Notes: generated by a model from the letters alone, not told the origin. Numbered from the stretch's first letter, positions 1 to 8,262 are shown. The stretch: DNA of 64,000 nt from Sporolactobacillus terrae DSM 11697 (GCF_000648615.1 NZ_JFZC01000015.1:56190-120189); one strand, 5' to 3'. Translations and numbers: made by a program.

Positions 1-973
1 CAGCCATGTGTTGAATCTGCGGCAATTCCTCCGGATCGGCATTGCCTCCGCTGACAATTAAACCGGCGTGCTGGCCGCGCACATCAACCCGGCCGGCAAG
101 TACCGCCGCAAGTGCTGCGGCGCCGGCACCTTCGACAAGCAGTTTGCTGCGTTCAAGCATGAGTACCATTGCCTGGGCAATCTCTGAATCAGAGACGGTG
201 ACGAGATCGTCAAGATAGCGTTGGATGACCGGAACCGTACGTTCACCAGGACAATCAACCAATATGCCCTCAGCGATGCCTGGCGTTTGTCGATTTGCCG
301 ACTTGTTCTCGTGATGAAAACAATTATACATCGCCGGTGCGTGATCCGATTGAACACCGATCACGCGTACACTCGGCCGAACACTCTTCAGATAGCAAGC
401 AGTTCCTGCGGCAAGACCGCCGCCTCCGATTGGTACAAGTACCGTATTCAGATCTGAACATTGCGCCAGCATTTCTGCTGCAACGGTGCCTTGTCCAGCA
501 ATCACTTGATTATCGTCAAATGCATGAACGAAAACAGAATGATTTGTCCGGCAGTCCATGCGCGCGGCTTCGTACGCTTCCTGGTAGGATGCACCCGCAA
601 GTACAACTTCTGCGCCATAAGCGACCGTTGCCCGAATCTTAGCCTTAGGCGTTTGTTTGGGCATAAAGATTCGTGCCGCAGCCCCGCGTCGTGCTGCTGC
701 ATAGGCAATGCCTTGTGCATGATTACCGGCAGAGGCGGTGACAACACCGCGACTCAGCGCTTCATCAGACAAATGAGCCACTTTGTTAAATGCGCCGCGA
801 AGTTTAAATGATCCGGTTCGCTGCATATTTTCCAGTTTCAGATGCAGATGCGCCCCGCTAAAGCGGTTCAATGTCGCCGATTCTATCAGCGACGTCCGAT
901 GCACAACAGGCATCAGCGTTTCACAGGCTTCTTGAATTGCTGCGAGCGACACATAATCCCCAATGTTCTTCAC
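1..973 (-). CDS. ilvA: Threonine dehydratase (partial, runs off window)
   Basis: PLP enzyme deaminating threonine to 2-oxobutanoate, the first step towards isoleucine. About 324 codons are inside the window; the 3' end lies beyond base 1, so any C-terminal regulatory ACT domain cannot be seen. Visible motifs are the PLP-lysine segment TGSFKLRGA (Lys about residue 57), SAGNHAQG (81-88) and the glycine loop PIGGGGLAAG. I chose the GTG at 973 because GGGGAG sits about 5 nt upstream and the frame opens with VKNIGDYVSL. The gap to ilvC is only about 30 nt, so it is the fourth gene of the ilvBNCA operon and probably biosynthetic rather than catabolic. No frameshift is seen. Confidence 0.93.
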   Translation of the reverse strand, partial: MKNIGDYVSLAAIQEACETLMPVVHRTSLIESATLNRFSGAHLHLKLENMQRTGSFKLRGAFNKVAHLSDEALSRGVVTASAGNHAQGIAYAAARRGAAARIFMPKQTPKAKIRATVAYGAEVVLAGASYQEAYEAARMDCRTNHSVFVHAFDDNQVIAGQGTVAAEMLAQCSDLNTVLVPIGGGGLAAGTACYLKSVRPSVRVIGVQSDHAPAMYNCFHHENKSANRQTPGIAEGILVDCPGERTVPVIQRYLDDLVTVSDSEIAQAMVLMLERSKLLVEGAGAAALAAVLAGRVDVRGQHAGLIVSGGNADPEELPQIQHMA

Positions 974-1004
974 CCTTTCTCCCCTTTCGGGTCAACCCCA
1001 CATT

Positions 1005-2039
1005 TTATTGTGCAACGTTTGCTGTAATGTCCTCACTGTCCTGCTTGCCTTCTTTAACAAACGGCATCAACTTGCGCAGTTCGCGTCCCACGCGTTCAAG
1101 CTCTGAATTGTTTTCTTTTTGCTGCAGTGAGTTGAACATCGGGCGGCCAACTTTATTTTCAAGCACCCAATCGCGAGCGAATTTGCCGGACTGGATATTT
1201 TCAAGGACTTTTTTCATACGCGTTTTTACACCGTCGTCGATCACATAACGTCCAACCGTAAAGTCACCGAACTTGGAGGTATCGGAGCATGAGTAACGCA
1301 TCCCGGTCAAACCGTTCTCGTAGATTAAATCGGTGAGCATTTTCATCTCGTGACAGGTCTCAAAATAAGCATTTTCCGGCTGATAGCCTGCTTCAACAAG
1401 TGTTTCAAATCCAGCTTCGATCAAGTGTGTCAGACCGCCCATCAGCACCGCTTGTTCGCCGAAAAGATCCGTTTCCGTCTCTTCCTTGAATGTGGTCTTC
1501 AGCACACCGGCACGCGCTGCGCCAAGCCCTTTCGCCCATGCGAGCGCGAGTTCTTCCGCTTGACCGGATGGATTTTGCTGCACAGCGTAGAATGCCGGTA
1601 CGCCGCCACCATTCAGATATTCACGGCGGCAGAAATGGCCTGGACCTTTAGGCGCAACCATGAATACATCAACATCCTTCGGTGGCACGATTTGAGTGAA
1701 GTGGATATTGAAGCCATGCGAGAATGCAAGTGCATTGCCCGGTTCAAGTCCTTCCTCAACTTCCTTGTAATAAACCTCAGGCTGACGTTCGTCCGGCAGC
1801 AGCAGCATGACAACGTCTGCTTCTGCCGCTGCTTCCCGTACCGTTTTTACCGGAAATCCATCGCGTTCCGCTTTTTCCCAAGATTTTCCTGGCCTTACGC
1901 CGATCGTCACGGAGAAGCCGCTGTCACGCAAGTTCTGAGCCTGTGAGTGTCCTTGCGAGCCATAGCCCATGATCGCTACTTTTTTCCCACGCAGTACATT
2001 TTCATTGATATCTTTGTCATAGTAAACCTTTGCCGTCAT
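1005..2039 (-). CDS. ilvC: Ketol-acid reductoisomerase
   Basis: Class I ketol-acid reductoisomerase, which isomerises and reduces acetolactate/acetohydroxybutyrate to dihydroxy acids with NADPH and Mg2+. The nucleotide-binding loop GYGSQGHSQAQNLRDSG is near residue 25, followed by RPGKSWEKA; the C-terminal knotted domain carries DLFGEQAVL and the ETCHEMK helix, whose acidic residues bind Mg2+ in this family. I place the start at 2039 (MTAKVYYDKD, 344 aa) because AAGGGG lies upstream; an upstream in-frame ATG at 2075 has no ribosome binding site. It lies about 50 nt after ilvN and about 30 nt before ilvA. Confidence 0.96.
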   Translation of the reverse strand: MTAKVYYDKDINENVLRGKKVAIMGYGSQGHSQAQNLRDSGFSVTIGVRPGKSWEKAERDGFPVKTVREAAAEADVVMLLLPDERQPEVYYKEVEEGLEPGNALAFSHGFNIHFTQIVPPKDVDVFMVAPKGPGHFCRREYLNGGGVPAFYAVQQNPSGQAEELALAWAKGLGAARAGVLKTTFKEETETDLFGEQAVLMGGLTHLIEAGFETLVEAGYQPENAYFETCHEMKMLTDLIYENGLTGMRYSCSDTSKFGDFTVGRYVIDDGVKTRMKKVLENIQSGKFARDWVLENKVGRPMFNSLQQKENNSELERVGRELRKLMPFVKEGKQDSEDITANVAQ

Positions 2040-2088
2040 TTTCGTATACCCCTTTTCTTTTTTGTCTATTGCCAATAGTTAAATTGTT

Positions 2089-2349
2089 TTAGTTAGACGC
2101 GTCCAGCGATCCATTCTTTTCGCTGCATGGCGCAACGTCATACACATCAATCAGCTTTGCTGCCTGGCTGACAAACCGCTTCAGCTGGGTTGCGCTTTCT
2201 GCTGTCAGCGTCAGGTGCATGTAAAAATGCTTGCCCTGACGTTCCGCGTTCATGTTGACAATCGACAAATTGCCACGTCCAAGCAACATCGTGACCCGCG
2301 CCAGAACATCAGGGTTCGTTGCCGTTTCAACCCGTACTGTCTGCTCCAT
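2089..2349 (-). CDS. ilvN: Acetolactate synthase small subunit (short, single ACT domain)
   Basis: Regulatory subunit that binds branched-chain amino acids and stimulates IlvB. Only 86 aa, essentially one ACT domain (residues 1-75, NPDVLARVTMLLGRGNLSI), where B. subtilis IlvH is about 170 aa with a further C-terminal domain. The short form resembles the IlvM/IlvN-type small subunits. It sits 4 nt after the ilvB stop codon, so translation is probably coupled. The reduced length may change feedback inhibition, which is an inference. Confidence 0.9.
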   Translation of the reverse strand: MEQTVRVETATNPDVLARVTMLLGRGNLSIVNMNAERQGKHFYMHLTLTAESATQLKRFVSQAAKLIDVYDVAPCSEKNGSLDASN

Positions 2350-2353
2350 CTGT

Positions 2354-4060
2354 TCACCCTCCCGTCATTTCCATCAATCCTTTGCCAGGAGGAACCATGG
2401 GCGTCACATTTTCCATCTGCTTCACCCTGCAATCAACCAATGCCGAAGCATCCGTTGCAAACACCGCTTCAACGGTTTCGGCAACCTGAGCCGGATCGGT
2501 CAAACGCCGCGCGCGGATCCCGTAGCTTTCCGCGAGCCGGACAAAATCAGGCTGCATTTCCGGAATCGATTCCGCATAACGTTTGCCATAAAAGGATTCC
2601 TGCCATTGCCGAACCATTCCGAGCGTATGATTGTTTAGAATAAAAATTTTCACAGGCAGTCTCTGTTCGGCAATGACTGCCAACTCTTGAAGCGTCATCT
2701 GAAAACCGCCGTCGCCGAGAATCGCCGCCACCTTCGTCTGTGGGCAGGCAACCTGTGCACCAATGGCCGCCGGGAGACCGAATCCCATCGTGCCCAAACC
2801 ACCTGAACTGACAAATTTCCCAGGCCTTTCGAAACGGTAATATTGGGCCGACCACATTTGATGCTGTCCAACATCCGTTGCAATGATGGCGTCCGGGCCA
2901 GCAAAACGGCAAATCTGCTCAATAACAAATTGTGGCAGCAATTGATGGCTTGCCTTCACAGGATCATATTGCAGCGGATGCGCATCGGCATAACCGTGCA
3001 AATGATTCAGCCAATCGCGATGACTGGGCAAGGGCACAGCCAAGACTTGTTTCAACTGAACGAGTACCGTGCCGGCATCGCCGACAAGACCAAAATCCGT
3101 TTTGACCACTTTACCAATTTCCGATGGATCAATATCGACATGGGCGACTTGAGCATTCGGCGCAAATTTTTCAAGATTTCCAGTCAATCGGTCATCGAAG
3201 CGCGCGCCGACATTAAGCAGCAGATCGCATTCGGAAAGTGCCATGTTGGCGGCAAACGTTCCGTGCATCCCGCCCATACCAAGAGAAAGCGAATGCGATG
3301 CTGGGAAGCTGCCGAGGCCAAGAAAGGTGGTCACCACCGGCAAATGGCAATGTTCGGCGAAATGGCGAAGTTGCTCGGATGCTCCAGAATGAAGCACACC
3401 GGCGCCGGCCAGTAGTAGCGGACGATCTGCTTTCACCAATGCGTCTGCTAGCTGCAACACCACGCGGCCATCCGCTTGCTTGGGCACATGATAACCCGGA
3501 AGCTGAACCGTACCGGGCGGCTCCGCTACTTTTTCCGAACTCCCGGCACAAATGTCCTTGGGCAGATCGACCAGAACCGGTCCCGGCCGGCCGCTCGCCG
3601 CCAAATAAAAGGCTTCGGCAACCACTCGCGGTAATTCACTGACACTACGGACGCGAAAATTATGCTTGGTCGCCGCCGCAGTCATGCTGACGACATCGGC
3701 TTCCTGAAACGCGTCGCTGTTAATTGCCCGGCGTGTTACCTGACCGGTAAACACAACCAGCGGCAGCGAGTCGATCAGCGCATCCATCAATCCGGTGACC
3801 AAATTCGTCGCACCAGGCCCGCTCGTTGCCAGCACGACTCCCGGTTTCCCGGAAACCCGGGCATAGCCTTCAGCTGCATGTACGGCACCTTGCTCGTGCC
3901 GCGTCAGCACATGACGCATGCGCTGTCGATAAACCGCATCGTAAATTGGCAGTACCGCACCGCCCGGATAGCCGAACAGCACCTCTGTCCCCGACCGCTT
4001 GATTAATCGGAGCAGCAGATCAGCGCCCGTTTCGGTACGCCGTTCTGTTTTTTCAGTCAT
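2354..4060 (-). CDS. ilvB: Acetolactate synthase large subunit
   Basis: TPP- and FAD-dependent catalytic subunit (568 aa, usual length), condensing pyruvate with pyruvate or 2-oxobutanoate. The N-terminal TPP domain has LFGYPGGAVLPIYDAVY and the catalytic Glu region RHEQGAVHAAEGYAR; the central FAD domain follows; the C-terminal TPP domain has GDGGFQM and NNHTLGMVRQWQ. Start ATG at 4060 has AGGAGG about 8 nt upstream. It is the first gene of the operon, with a clear promoter at 4196-4224 and a roughly 125-nt untranslated leader in which I see no T-box, unlike many Bacilli ilv operons. Confidence 0.96.
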   Translation of the reverse strand: MTEKTERRTETGADLLLRLIKRSGTEVLFGYPGGAVLPIYDAVYRQRMRHVLTRHEQGAVHAAEGYARVSGKPGVVLATSGPGATNLVTGLMDALIDSLPLVVFTGQVTRRAINSDAFQEADVVSMTAAATKHNFRVRSVSELPRVVAEAFYLAASGRPGPVLVDLPKDICAGSSEKVAEPPGTVQLPGYHVPKQADGRVVLQLADALVKADRPLLLAGAGVLHSGASEQLRHFAEHCHLPVVTTFLGLGSFPASHSLSLGMGGMHGTFAANMALSECDLLLNVGARFDDRLTGNLEKFAPNAQVAHVDIDPSEIGKVVKTDFGLVGDAGTVLVQLKQVLAVPLPSHRDWLNHLHGYADAHPLQYDPVKASHQLLPQFVIEQICRFAGPDAIIATDVGQHQMWSAQYYRFERPGKFVSSGGLGTMGFGLPAAIGAQVACPQTKVAAILGDGGFQMTLQELAVIAEQRLPVKIFILNNHTLGMVRQWQESFYGKRYAESIPEMQPDFVRLAESYGIRARRLTDPAQVAETVEAVFATDASALVDCRVKQMENVTPMVPPGKGLMEMTGG

Positions 4061-4195
4061 TTAGGTTCCTCCTCTCTTTTTCTGATTGCCTTTTTGTTTC
4101 TGAGGCTCTTCATCCTTCTCTGTGTTTGGCCTCAATTGCCCCACTTTCCGGTTTGGTTTCGAAAACCGAAGCGGAAATTTTTGGGGTTGGCACAC

Positions 4196-4224
4196 ATGTT
4201 AATCACTTAAGAAAAATCAGTCAA
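4196..4224 (-). promoter_or_regulatory. Sigma-A type promoter of ilvBNCA
   Basis: On the minus strand TTGACT (4219-4224) and TAACAT (4196-4201) are separated by exactly 17 nt. Transcription should start near 4188, giving a leader of about 125 nt. That leader holds an imperfect hairpin (GGTTT/AAACC region, about 4150-4175) and no T-box antiterminator sequence. Confidence 0.65.
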
Positions 4225-4472
4225 CCCCCTCTTATCCATTTTTTCCATAGGTTTTTGGGTGCTCTTATGGAAGAAAAACAGCTTAAATTTTTTTCGGAAT
4301 TTTCTTGTGCGATCAAAAACACTTGTCTAACAATGATTCGAGCAGAGCAATACCAGCACAGCATGAGCGCCTGTAAACGACTGGCCCGTGTGACTCAAAC
4401 CTGTGTATGAGCTTTCTTAACGGGCTCCGCCACGTCGATTAAAAATAACGGCAATTTTTTGATTATTTTCTG

Positions 4473-4501
4473 TTGACACAAATTTTCAAGCGTGCTATAG
4501 T
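4473..4501 (+). promoter_or_regulatory. Promoter of the Ile/Leu leader transcript
   Basis: TTGACA at 4473-4478, a 17-nt spacer and TATAGT at 4496-4501 form a near-consensus vegetative promoter reading away from ilvB. The AT-rich sequence just downstream (about 4509-4523, AAAATTTTGACAATT) partly matches the CodY box, so CodY control is possible but weakly supported. Confidence 0.75.
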
Positions 4502-4545
4502 GACAATACTAAAATTTTGACAATTCCGGTTAGGAGCCATTTGCT

Positions 4546-4596
4546 ATGAATCGTCCATTACAACGCATGGTTAAAGCTATTCTTATTATTAGCTAG
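4546..4596 (+). CDS. Ile/Leu-rich leader peptide (attenuator)
   Basis: A 16-codon ORF with a good ribosome binding site (TAGGAG, 4531-4536). It encodes MNRPLQRMVKAILIIS, with four branched-chain codons (Ile-Leu-Ile-Ile) immediately before Ser and the stop. This is the classical layout of a branched-chain amino acid leader peptide: ribosomes stall on these codons when charged tRNA-Ile/Leu is scarce. The stop codon overlaps the first base of the downstream hairpin. The role is inferred from architecture. Confidence 0.72.
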   Translation: MNRPLQRMVKAILIIS

Positions 4597-4697
4597 GGTC
4601 CCGGCATCCGTTGACAACTAACGAATGCTTGGACCCCGATTCGCGTTGAATGGGTTCAGGCAAAGCCGCCCATTCAAACGAATGGGCGGCTTTTTAT
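4596..4697 (+). terminator. Attenuator hairpins and rho-independent terminator
   Basis: Hairpin 1 pairs GGGTCC (4596-4601) with GGACCC (4631-4636), with further inner pairing (GCAT/ATGC, CGTT/AACG). The terminator pairs AAGCCGCCCATTC (4663-4675) with GAATGGGCGGCTT (4680-4692) around an AAAC loop, followed by a T-rich tail. An alternative antiterminator can form from TTGAATGGG (4646-4654) and CCCATTCAA (4669-4677), which sequesters the terminator's 5' arm. All pairings are read directly from the sequence. Confidence 0.78.
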
Positions 4698-4729
4698 TAT
4701 GCTTATTAGAAACAAGGAGGCAGTTTTCG

Positions 4730-5305
4730 ATGAACCGTTCCTACGGTAGGAAACCAAACGTACAAATGCATGTCCGATGGTTATTATTCCGTTTGTTCTG
4801 CAGTATGCTTGTCCGTCCGTGTGCTCGAGAAAATGCGATGCGCAACGTTCAAAGATTAGATGCGCCTGTTCGGTTCTTGCAGGCAGCATTTCTGCAACTG
4901 CGTGCAGCAGTACACGTTTTACTGAGCCAACAGATGTTGCGTTCATTCTTCCTGACTCGCCGCAAAGCGGCAGCTTTCGAAGACATGTCATTGTTCTCCG
5001 CGAGCGAACCACACCATGCAAAATCAGCAGTTAAAAACCGGGCTGCTACCCGCCCGGCTATTGATCGCCTGATTCAATGGCGTCAACCCATCATGAGAAA
5101 CGGCAGCGCATGGCATCAAAACCCGGTACAGAAGCTCACCATGATTAATGCTGACAAGGAATTGCTCATCACGCGGATTCTGAAAAAGATCAACCGTTTC
5201 GATCCGCGTGCAGGTTGTAGGCACGAATGTCACGTTCACGATCCACGCCATTACATGCTGCAACCATCGAACGCGTTAACGCGTGTGCTGCGCGCTCTGC
5301 CCTAG
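4730..5305 (+). CDS. Unrecognised ORF downstream of the attenuator (doubtful)
   Basis: A 191-codon ORF begins at an ATG with a strong ribosome binding site (AAGGAGG, 4714-4720), just after the leader terminator, where a branched-chain amino acid gene would be expected. The translation is rich in Arg, His, Cys and Gln, has no recognisable domain, and does not resemble ilvD, leuA-D, ilvE or brnQ in any frame I read. It may be a decayed or heavily frameshifted gene, or a chance ORF behind a genuine translation start. Confidence 0.2.
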   Translation: MNRSYGRKPNVQMHVRWLLFRLFCSMLVRPCARENAMRNVQRLDAPVRFLQAAFLQLRAAVHVLLSQQMLRSFFLTRRKAAAFEDMSLFSASEPHHAKSAVKNRAATRPAIDRLIQWRQPIMRNGSAWHQNPVQKLTMINADKELLITRILKKINRFDPRAGCRHECHVHDPRHYMLQPSNALTRVLRALP

Positions 5306-5770
5306 CTACCCAACACCAGAATGCGACTGTCCTGTTCAATTGAAGATCTGATTCAGCGCACAATTATGCGACTTTGGACCTTGCGCAGATTCTCGCCGCC
5401 GCCCAGCTTAAACGAAAAGTCGTTTCCCCGCTGCTTGACAAAAGCGTGAAAATTCTTGATCCATCCGACTACTTTCTGTTCACGGAATTCTTCAATATTA
5501 TATAGGAAGATTCTTTTTTTGAGCAGACAATTTTCTCGTAACACTCATACGTTTAACAGTGCACGAAGATACTGGTCGATCTCTTATTTCTCAGGAAAAG
5601 CTGCAGTCGGTCATCATGAATCCGAATCTGATTCCGCGTGACGAACAAAATAAAGCGTAGTCATTGACAGAAGTCCCTATCCTTTCCCCCATGTATTTTC
5701 GAAACGGATAAAAAATAAAAAATGGCCGCCCCTGTTAGAGATCAACCATTTTTTATAGTTCGTATTGTTC
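5306..5770. other. Intergenic stretch without a recognisable intact gene
   Basis: A short plus-strand open stretch around 5365-5500 (reading ATLDLAQILAAAQ then KILDPSDYFLFTEFFN) has normal protein-like composition but no start, no ribosome binding site and no family I recognise. It could be the end of the decayed gene behind the leader. Near 5717-5757 a long-loop hairpin (AAAATGG/CCATTTT) may terminate the DUF805 gene on the minus strand. Confidence 0.4.
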
Positions 5771-6130
5771 CTATTCCTGTAGGGATTCTTTTGGATTCGC
5801 CCCATAACTGTTTTCCTTATCCTGAGTATCTGTGCAGAAATAAACGATCAAAACAATCCATCCTAATACAGGTATAATTCCGATCAGCTGCCACCAACCC
5901 GTTTTTCCAATATCATGAAGACGTCGAGCGCCAACTGCTAAAGCGGGAATCAAAACAGCTAAATTATACAAAGTGGAAAAAACCCGCAAACCGTTTAGAA
6001 TGAATTTATCAATCAGTTCTACAAAAATGGCAATAAAAAAGTTAACTAATACAAACATCCAAAATTCCGTTCGCGTCGCCCGGCCACTAAAACCAACATA
6101 ATTCTTAATTACATCAACATACCAATGCAT
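5771..6130 (-). CDS. DUF805 family integral membrane protein
   Basis: 119 aa, the usual DUF805 length. The N-terminal signature WYVDVIKNYVGFSGRATRTEFW is followed by hydrophobic segments at about 22-45, 50-68 and 80-100 and the conserved ARRLHDIGKTGWW motif at about 72-84, then a short polar tail. DUF805 proteins are membrane proteins of unknown function related to YhaH. The start at 6130 follows GGTGG. It appears to be a single-gene unit. Confidence 0.88.
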   Translation of the reverse strand: MHWYVDVIKNYVGFSGRATRTEFWMFVLVNFFIAIFVELIDKFILNGLRVFSTLYNLAVLIPALAVGARRLHDIGKTGWWQLIGIIPVLGWIVLIVYFCTDTQDKENSYGANPKESLQE

Positions 6131-6225
6131 CGAACCACCACTTTCACCAAATTTGGTTAAAAGACTATTGATTAATAATGATGTAATTATAACTTATGAT
6201 CCCACTTAAAAAACCGCACAAATCA

Positions 6226-6283
6226 TGCGTGATCCCGCATAGTTTATGCGGGCGACCATACGTGGTCATGCGCGCTCCCGCAT
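6226..6283. repeat. Cluster of palindromic hairpins with a repeated 15-mer
   Basis: The 15-mer TGCGTGATCCCGCAT (6226-6240) recurs exactly at 63508-63522. Here it overlaps a perfect 8-bp hairpin, CCCGCATA/TATGCGGG (6234-6241 with 6245-6252). This is followed by GACCA/TGGTC and another CCCGCAT at about 6277-6283. It looks like a small dispersed palindromic element; the family is not identified. Confidence 0.4.
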
Positions 6284-6348
6284 CGATTGTCGGTCAGCTA
6301 ATGTCGAGCACACGAAAGCTGTCGCAATCACTGTGCATTATGACTGTG

Positions 6349-6377
6349 AAAAAGATGGTCATTTGACCATCTTTTTT
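6349..6377. terminator. Short symmetric terminator
   Basis: AAAGATGGTCA (6351-6361) pairs with TGACCATCTTT (6364-6374) and has an A-run on one side and a T-run on the other, so it could work in both directions. On the minus strand it lies just past the stop codon (6391-6393) of the GNAT-like remnant. Confidence 0.6.
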
Positions 6378-6390
6378 GCGTTTTCTGGCT

Positions 6391-6553
6391 TTACTGATGC
6401 TTATAGTTCTTTATAAACTCTTGTGATGGCTGAAAATCCAACTTCTGATACAAGGCATCTCCCATGCCAAACCACTTAGCGAAATCCGACACCCTGAACG
6501 CGACCTGTGACCAAGAGGCGCACGCACATTACCTTTTCATTTTCAAACCCCAT
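6391..6553 (-). pseudogene. Remnant joining an acylphosphatase start to a GNAT-like tail
   Basis: From an ATG at 6553 with AAAGGAGG upstream, the frame gives MGFENEKVMC then VRLLVTGRVQGVGFR and a stop at 6476. The second segment is the acylphosphatase signature (G-x-V-Q-G-V-x-F-R), but the usual roughly 90-aa protein is cut at 25 aa. Just downstream, in another frame, AKWFGMGDALYQKLDF then QPSQEFIKNYKHQ runs to a stop at 6391, resembling the end of a GNAT acetyltransferase. A deletion that fused two decayed genes explains the arrangement. Confidence 0.6.
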
Positions 6554-6587
6554 CGCTTGCGCCTCCTTTAACGAATCCTTCTCCAAT

Positions 6588-6630
6588 TATAAAAGAAAAA
6601 CATCTTGCCGCTATTGTTGCGACAAGATGT
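6588..6630 (-). terminator. Terminator of the alpha-glucoside PTS gene
   Basis: On the minus strand ACATCTTGTCGC (6619-6630) pairs with GCGGCAAGATGT (6600-6611), followed by TTTTCTTTT. It lies about 40 nt after the stop codon of the PTS gene. Confidence 0.75.
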
Positions 6631-6669
6631 TGCACAAGAATGAACGGCTTTAGCCCACTCATTGATTGA

Positions 6670-8262
6670 TCATTGAATGCCTTTTTTCAGCAGCTTCTCA
6701 AATTCCTCGCGAACCTGTGGCACAGAAAGGCCAACAATAACTTGGAACGCTTTTCCATGTCGAACAACACCGTGCGCGCCACCCGCTTTGAATGCCGCAT
6801 CCGGCTGAACGAGGGCCTCATCTTTAACGGTTACACGAAGGCGCGTTGCACAGTTCGTGACGTCTTGAATGTTGTCGAAACCGCCAAGCGCGTCAAGATA
6901 GACGGCAGCGGATTCCATGTATCGATTTGTACCTGCTGCTTTGTCGCCTGCTTTTTTATTCTTATAATCCGCTTTGGTGTAAAGCTGCGTTTCCTCATCA
7001 TCGGCCTCACGACCCGGTGTCGCAAAATTGAACTTAACAATAAGGAAGCGGAACAAGAAAAAGTAGATGACGATGAAGATCAAGCCAATGATCCATTGGG
7101 TCACATAAGTCATCCAGTGATTGGCAAACAACGGAATCCAGTTCTTTGTTGCCATATCAATGAGACCACTGTCCATGCTGCCAACTACACCGAAGAAATA
7201 CATCGCCGCATCCATGAATCCGCACAGCAATGCGTGAACGATGAACAGCACCGGAGCCGCAAACAAGAACGTAAATTCAAACGGTTCAGTAATTCCTGCC
7301 ATAATCGCCGTCAGCACCGCAGGAATAAGCAGAGCGAGCACTTTTTTTCTTTTCTCCGGTTTCGCAGTGACATAGAATGCAGCGGCGATGCCAATCGGCG
7401 GCCAAACTTTATCATTCCCAAACAGCGCGAACCCGCCGGCTGGGAACAACTCTTTTAACGGTTTCGTTGATTCAGCGAAACTTTGCATATTGGCAAGCCA
7501 GGCCTTAACAATACCATCCGGCGTCACGGCTGGGCCAAACATGAATGGAAGATAGATAAAGTGATGCAGTCCGGTTGGAATCAGTACACGTTCAAGGAAA
7601 CTATAAATGAATACACCAATTACGCCAGATGAAGCCATGAATACTTGCAGCGATGAAATGCCATGCTGTACGATTGGCCACAGCCAACAAGCTAAGAAAG
7701 AAACGGGAAGCATCACGAAAAAACCAAGCATCGTAACAAATGTCGACCCTTGGAAAACGCCGAGCCATTCCGGAAGCTTCACATCAAAGTAGCGATTGTG
7801 CAGCCAGACAACGATTGCCGAAAGGACAATAGCGCCAAGCACACTTGTATCCAATGTCTTGATCCCGGCAATCAGTTTCAAGCCGGTCCCTTGTACCTGA
7901 GTCGGATCAACATTAAAATTGATGCCAAACGTCTTCCCCCAAAAACCAAGGATTGTACTGACAAAATAATTGAACGTCAAATAAACAATTAAGGACTCCA
8001 TTGCCGCCCGGCCGTTGGCTTGTTTTGCTAGACCGATCGGAAGTCCGACAACAAACAATAGTTCCATTTGATTGAAGACTGTCCAGCCACCATTTTGAAT
8101 AATCGTCCAAAATTTATACCAAAACGTACTTGTATCCGCAATACCGCCAACGATCATTGGATTGGTCAGCATGATTGATAGTGCCAGGATTAATCCTGAA
8201 AAAGCAAACAACAACACGGGTGTAAACATCGCCCCGCCAAAACGTTGAATTTTTTGCATCAT
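6670..8262 (-). CDS. malP: PTS alpha-glucoside/maltose-specific EIICB component
   Basis: Membrane permease and phosphotransferase importing and phosphorylating maltose-type alpha-glucosides. 530 aa, matching B. subtilis MalP (GlvC). Residues 1 to about 420 form the glucose-family EIIC domain with about ten hydrophobic segments (GLHHFIYLPFMFG and ITEPFEFTFLF are typical); after a charged linker, residues about 450-530 form EIIB with the phospho-cysteine in DVTNCATRLR. It has no fused EIIA; one is encoded at 11699-12202. Divergent malA fits a maltose-6-phosphate pathway. The cre inside its promoter predicts CcpA repression. Confidence 0.93.
   Translation of the reverse strand: MMQKIQRFGGAMFTPVLLFAFSGLILALSIMLTNPMIVGGIADTSTFWYKFWTIIQNGGWTVFNQMELLFVVGLPIGLAKQANGRAAMESLIVYLTFNYFVSTILGFWGKTFGINFNVDPTQVQGTGLKLIAGIKTLDTSVLGAIVLSAIVVWLHNRYFDVKLPEWLGVFQGSTFVTMLGFFVMLPVSFLACWLWPIVQHGISSLQVFMASSGVIGVFIYSFLERVLIPTGLHHFIYLPFMFGPAVTPDGIVKAWLANMQSFAESTKPLKELFPAGGFALFGNDKVWPPIGIAAAFYVTAKPEKRKKVLALLIPAVLTAIMAGITEPFEFTFLFAAPVLFIVHALLCGFMDAAMYFFGVVGSMDSGLIDMATKNWIPLFANHWMTYVTQWIIGLIFIVIYFFLFRFLIVKFNFATPGREADDEETQLYTKADYKNKKAGDKAAGTNRYMESAAVYLDALGGFDNIQDVTNCATRLRVTVKDEALVQPDAAFKAGGAHGVVRHGKAFQVIVGLSVPQVREEFEKLLKKGIQ

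Noticed and set aside
1350..1946. 198-codon plus-strand ORF opposite ilvC
   Set aside because: Lies antisense to a clear ketol-acid reductoisomerase gene; composition is that of a shadow frame and there is no ribosome binding site.
2843..3415. 190-codon plus-strand ORF opposite ilvB
   Set aside because: Antisense shadow of the conserved ilvB frame with no recognisable protein features.
4061..4188. T-box in the ilvB leader
   Set aside because: No GGTGG-x-ACC antiterminator core and no terminator with T-run on the minus strand.
6673..7458. 261-codon plus-strand ORF inside the PTS gene
   Set aside because: Fully antisense to the EIICB gene, which has intact motifs; the ORF has no family resemblance.
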